Source: Apricaphanius iberus (Eukaryota; Chordata; Actinopteri; Cyprinodontiformes; Aphaniidae). Taken from it: a DNA stretch of 64,000 nucleotides. The notes beneath the pieces are model-generated. The model was not told the origin of the DNA. It was given only the letters and a program-made list of their open reading frames with translations, and did not search any database. How positions within the stretch are numbered: position 1 is the first letter of the stretch; the number at the start of each line of letters is the position of its first letter. The stretch covers positions 1,364,001 to 1,428,000 of the forward strand of contig JAPXFQ010002676.1 of assembly GCA_028564705.1 (NCBI GenBank), given 5' to 3'. Of the stretch, positions 60,801-64,000 are shown piece by piece. Both the position numbers and the translations under genes were made by a program.

Positions 60801-63290
60801 TGTGACATACCAGCTATCAGTACTTTCTTGCTCAAAGGCATCTCAAAACACATGAGTTTTTAGCTTTGATTCAAAGTAACTCAGTGACTACGTTTGCTTG
60901 TAGCCAATAACCTGTTCAAAACTGGAATATTAGCAATAACCTGGTCACACACGGCACATGCAAACAACGGCAAAAACGCAAATATTACCTCTCTACCGTC
61001 TTTCTAACCTAAATATTTGGTCATTTAAATGCGTATCGGCATATCCTCATCAAAACGAACACAGAATTGTGTTCAGCGCGTGTTCTATTTGCAAGGAATC
61101 TTGGTCTTTTGAGTAGAGGTACTCCTTGTATGCGCCGTCTGGCATACAATGGGTTATTCCAAATGTTTCAGAAACCTGAATAGTGACCTTAACCTGACCA
61201 TGACCCGAATATTGGCTGTATGTAGATGCAGTTATATTTTTCAGACACTTTTCAGTCGTCGGGATGTTTTTTTCTCGACGAGGGGAGCATAGTTGAAAGC
61301 AGCTTCTTTATGTTTAGATAATTACTTCAGTTTAGTTTCTATTCAGTTGTGAAGATCCATCCCCTGATTTGCTCAATGCATTCACTTAGGAGTTGTAAAG
61401 CAGTAACGGCAAATGTAAAGCTCACTATCATCTGCATTTTTTTGGGAACTAATCTGATTGGTGGATAGAGTCTGGGCTAGTGGGAGAATGTAGATATTAA
61501 AGGGGAGGGGCCCCATGATGGAGCCCAGCGAGACCCCACATGTGATTTCGGTCTTTTCTGATGAAAAACTGCCAATTGTACAAATACTTTTCTGTTCTTA
61601 AGGAAAGGCTCACTAGACTGTATTGATTTTCTGTTCCAAAGAAGTCGTAATTTCTTTTTAAGGATTTTAACAAGAGGAGATTTAAGATCTAGCCACAAAT
61701 CAGAATAAAACTTGGCTTGAACCAATAAAGGAAAAAAAATGGGGTGGGGGGGTGGGGGTGGTCCCCATACAAGAAGAATTTCAGATTGAGGTTTTCCAGC
61801 ATTTATGGTAAGTTAAATAAATTAAATAGTCATGGCATCACTAACCACAACCTATTCTTAGTTTATGCTCACAACAAAATAATCATTTTAAAAAGCAAAA
61901 TGGCGAGAAGCATACAGTTTTTAAAGCAGTCCTGAAAACACTCAGCTCAGCTATATCTGTTATATCATTACTGTTATTCTGTTTGTTGCCGTGGCATTAT
62001 TCATAAATGTAATCAGTTTTCACCAGAATACCACAGAAACCTCAAAAGCCTCTGAATGCTCACAGTGTGATCATCCATCACGGAAGCCTACATGAAAACC
62101 ACAGGCCGACACTTCAGGGTGCTGCTGAGGAGAAACACAATATGAACTATACCAGCTCCTGGCCCTGTTATGATGCTTCTGCCTCTGATTAACTGCTTTA
62201 ATTAACTTTCCCTGCTGCATTGTGCAAACATTGGCTAATTATTTTCCTTGAGGTCTGTTTACTGCTAGCAGGAACACAAACACCCCTTCAGATTTTCAAC
62301 TAAGAGTAACATATTTTTAAATTAACTCTGAAAAAATTACAATAGACACATACACTGCATCAAATATTAAAAATCAGCGGGGAGTCGTTTCTTTTGTAGG
62401 GTTAACACCTGCTGTTTTTTGTTTACTCTGCCAGAAGTGCCCACAGGCATGAGCAGAGAGAAGAGGTTGTTTTCTTTTCCTCCTCATGCTGTGACCTCAT
62501 ATCTGTGTTGGCCATTCAACACGAGGCCAGAGTACAATCAGTGAGGCCGGCACAAAAACATTGTTCAAAGGGCTACAGTGAGGCCGGCCTGAGTGATGAC
62601 ACTTGCCGTTCAAAGAGCCGGCTGTCTGCTCAGGACAGAAAACAATAAACAGCCGGAGCGTTGAAACACTTAACATCCTCAATCCATACAGCCAGTTAAC
62701 GATCACCATTGGGATGATGATGCAATGGCTCTCTGGAGACTTTTTCTCTGCTTTCTTGTGAATTGGATCATGGAGTGAAAGGTTTTCCTCTCTAATAAAC
62801 ACGTCAGAACACTGGGGGCCCCCGCTGCACTCTGCTGTGACGATTTGTTAGTTCTCATGCAAATCCCCTCTCAGTTCTCTGTGACTCAGCTGTTTTTCTG
62901 CTGTGTTTAAATACCTCACAGCTTATAATCGGCTGTGAGGGAAGAGAGGAAGAGAAACCAAAGTGAGCCTGAATACATCTTCAGAACTCTCATTCACAAC
63001 TCGCAGTATGCACTGACATAACTATCAAACAACCATGTAGCATCTATTTGCTACTTGTCCTCTCCATGAAGTCACAGGTCCACCCTAAAAGAAGAGGAGA
63101 ATCAACACGTAAAGGCTAGTTTATACTTGTCTATGTCAAAACGGATTGATGGGCGGAGTAGAGGCCAATTTTCTAACTATCCGTCTCCGTCAACAGAGAG
63201 CGTATGCCTGGGATTGGTCAGCTCAACAACAGGCAGAGATCGTTTCACCAGAACAACACTATATTCGCCTGAAGGATTATTATGAACACT
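57871..63290. other. intergenic flank downstream of ypel2
   Basis: No exon of a known gene is recognisable. It holds a T run (58417-58432), the 'AAGGCAA' repeat copy near 60693-60880 and a repeat-like start at about 63110 ('aaaggctagtttatacttg'). The frame 59661-60056 shows no family resemblance. Confidence 0.5.
60693..60880 (+). repeat. 'AAGGCAA...TTTATTTTTATAGCAC' dispersed repeat, copy 4
   Basis: 'ggcaaggcaactttattttt' followed by 'atagcacacttttgacaac' matches the other three copies, again on the plus strand. The 3' limit is approximate. Confidence 0.55.
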
Positions 63291-63293
63291 ATA

Positions 63294-64000
63294 CTAATAC
63301 AGTGTTTGACCCCATTTCACCTTCAGATCTGCCTTAATTCTACGTGCCATTGATTCATCAAGGTGCTGAAAGCATTCTTTAGAAATGTTGGCCCATATCG
63401 AGAGGATAGCATCTTGCAGTTGGACATTTGTGGGGTGCACATCCAGGGCCCGAAGCTCCCATTCCACCACATCCCAAAGATGCTCTATCGGGTTGAGATC
63501 TGTTGACTGTGGCGATGACGATGCCCAATTGGCACTAAGGGGCCTAAAGTGTGCCAAAATCCCCCACACCATTGCACCACCACAACCAGCCTGCACTGTG
63601 GTAACAAGGCATGATATATCCCTATTCTCATTCTGTTTACGCCAAATTCTGACTCTACCATTTGAATGTCTCAACAGCAATCCAGACTCATCAGACCAGG
63701 CAACATTTTTCCAGCCTTCAACTGTCCAATTTTGGTGAGCTCGTGCAAATTGTAGCCACTTTTTCCTATTTGTAGTGGAGATGAGTGGTACCCAGTGGGG
63801 TCTTCTGCTGTTGTAGCCCATCCGCCTCAAGGTTGTGCGTGTTGTGGCTTCAAAAAAGCTTTGCTCAGTTGTAACAAGTGGTTATTTCAGTCAAATTTGC
63901 TCTTCTATCAGCTTGAATCAGTCGGCCCATTCTCCTCTGACCTGTGGCATCAACAAGGCATTTTCGCCCACAGGGCTGCCGCATACTGGATGTTTTTCCC
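63294..64000 (-). pseudogene. Tc1/mariner transposase remnant with internal deletion, cut by the window edge
   Basis: The minus frame 63830-63294 (178 aa in the window) has RRMGYNSRRPHWVPLIS, WLQFARAHQNWTVEGWKNV, AWSDESGLLLRHSNGRVRIW (first catalytic Asp in SDES), CGGAMVWGIL, then jumps to SSPQSTDLNPIEHLWDVVEW (the NPIE catalytic Glu) and ends LKVKWGQTLY. The segment that should carry the second catalytic Asp between MVWGIL and STDLNP is missing, so the protein cannot work as a DD34E transposase. The N-terminal DNA-binding part continues toward and past 64000, with frameshifts. Confidence 0.85.

Noticed and set aside
1..64000. CRISPR array, prophage, operon or other prokaryotic system
   Set aside because: There are no regularly spaced direct repeats, no polycistronic gene runs with ribosome sites, and every confident gene is a spliced vertebrate gene.

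Overview
The window is vertebrate nuclear DNA, most likely from a ray-finned (teleost) fish. Its protein-coding exons are short, bounded by GT/AG splice sites, and spell vertebrate proteins. The AT-rich spacer is full of repeats typical of fish genomes: decayed Tc1/mariner elements, hAT-like and other terminal-inverted-repeat elements, tRNA-derived SINEs, LINE 3' ends and a Penelope-like element. I see no operons, CRISPR arrays, phage, plasmid or other prokaryotic features. All identifications come from reading the sequence and remembered protein families; no database search was run.

Four genes are supported. (1) por, NADPH-cytochrome P450 reductase, minus strand: only a non-coding first exon (about 8.9 kb) and the first coding exon (4840-5018, membrane anchor) are present, and the remaining exons should lie to the left of the window. 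(2) tmem120a, minus strand, 13292-17556: complete, 12 coding exons, 339 aa. (3) gdpd1, plus strand, 26021-35140: complete, 10 coding exons, 317 aa, a membrane lysophospholipase D/glycerophosphodiesterase, with an upstream non-coding exon ending at 25419 beside an NRF1-type palindrome. (4) ypel2, plus strand, 49808-54729: complete, 4 coding exons, 119 aa, a Yippee zinc-binding protein with a probable leader exon near 38.6-38.9 kb and a long 3' UTR to about 57.87 kb.

Layout: por introns 1-8.9 kb; spacer 9-13.2 kb; tmem120a 13.2-17.6 kb; transposon-rich head-to-head spacer 17.6-25.2 kb; gdpd1 with 3' UTR 25.2-37.5 kb; ypel2 38.6-57.9 kb; gene-poor flank 57.9-64 kb ending inside a Tc1-like element. 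The genes do not form one pathway, although por, tmem120a and gdpd1 all encode membrane proteins linked to lipid, CoA or P450 biochemistry. As I recall, por/tmem120a are neighbours on human chromosome 7 and gdpd1/ypel2 on human chromosome 17, so the window joins two conserved blocks.

The most interesting non-genic signals are a hammerhead-ribozyme-like motif in the tail of a Penelope-like relic inside a gdpd1 intron, a four-layer nest of transposons with readable target-site duplications (17967-22693), a near-perfect 20-bp hairpin at 40463-40505, a long inverted repeat near 11.2 kb, and two related short elements in the ypel2 leader intron that both appear to have about 10-bp target duplications. 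I found no previously undescribed biological system.
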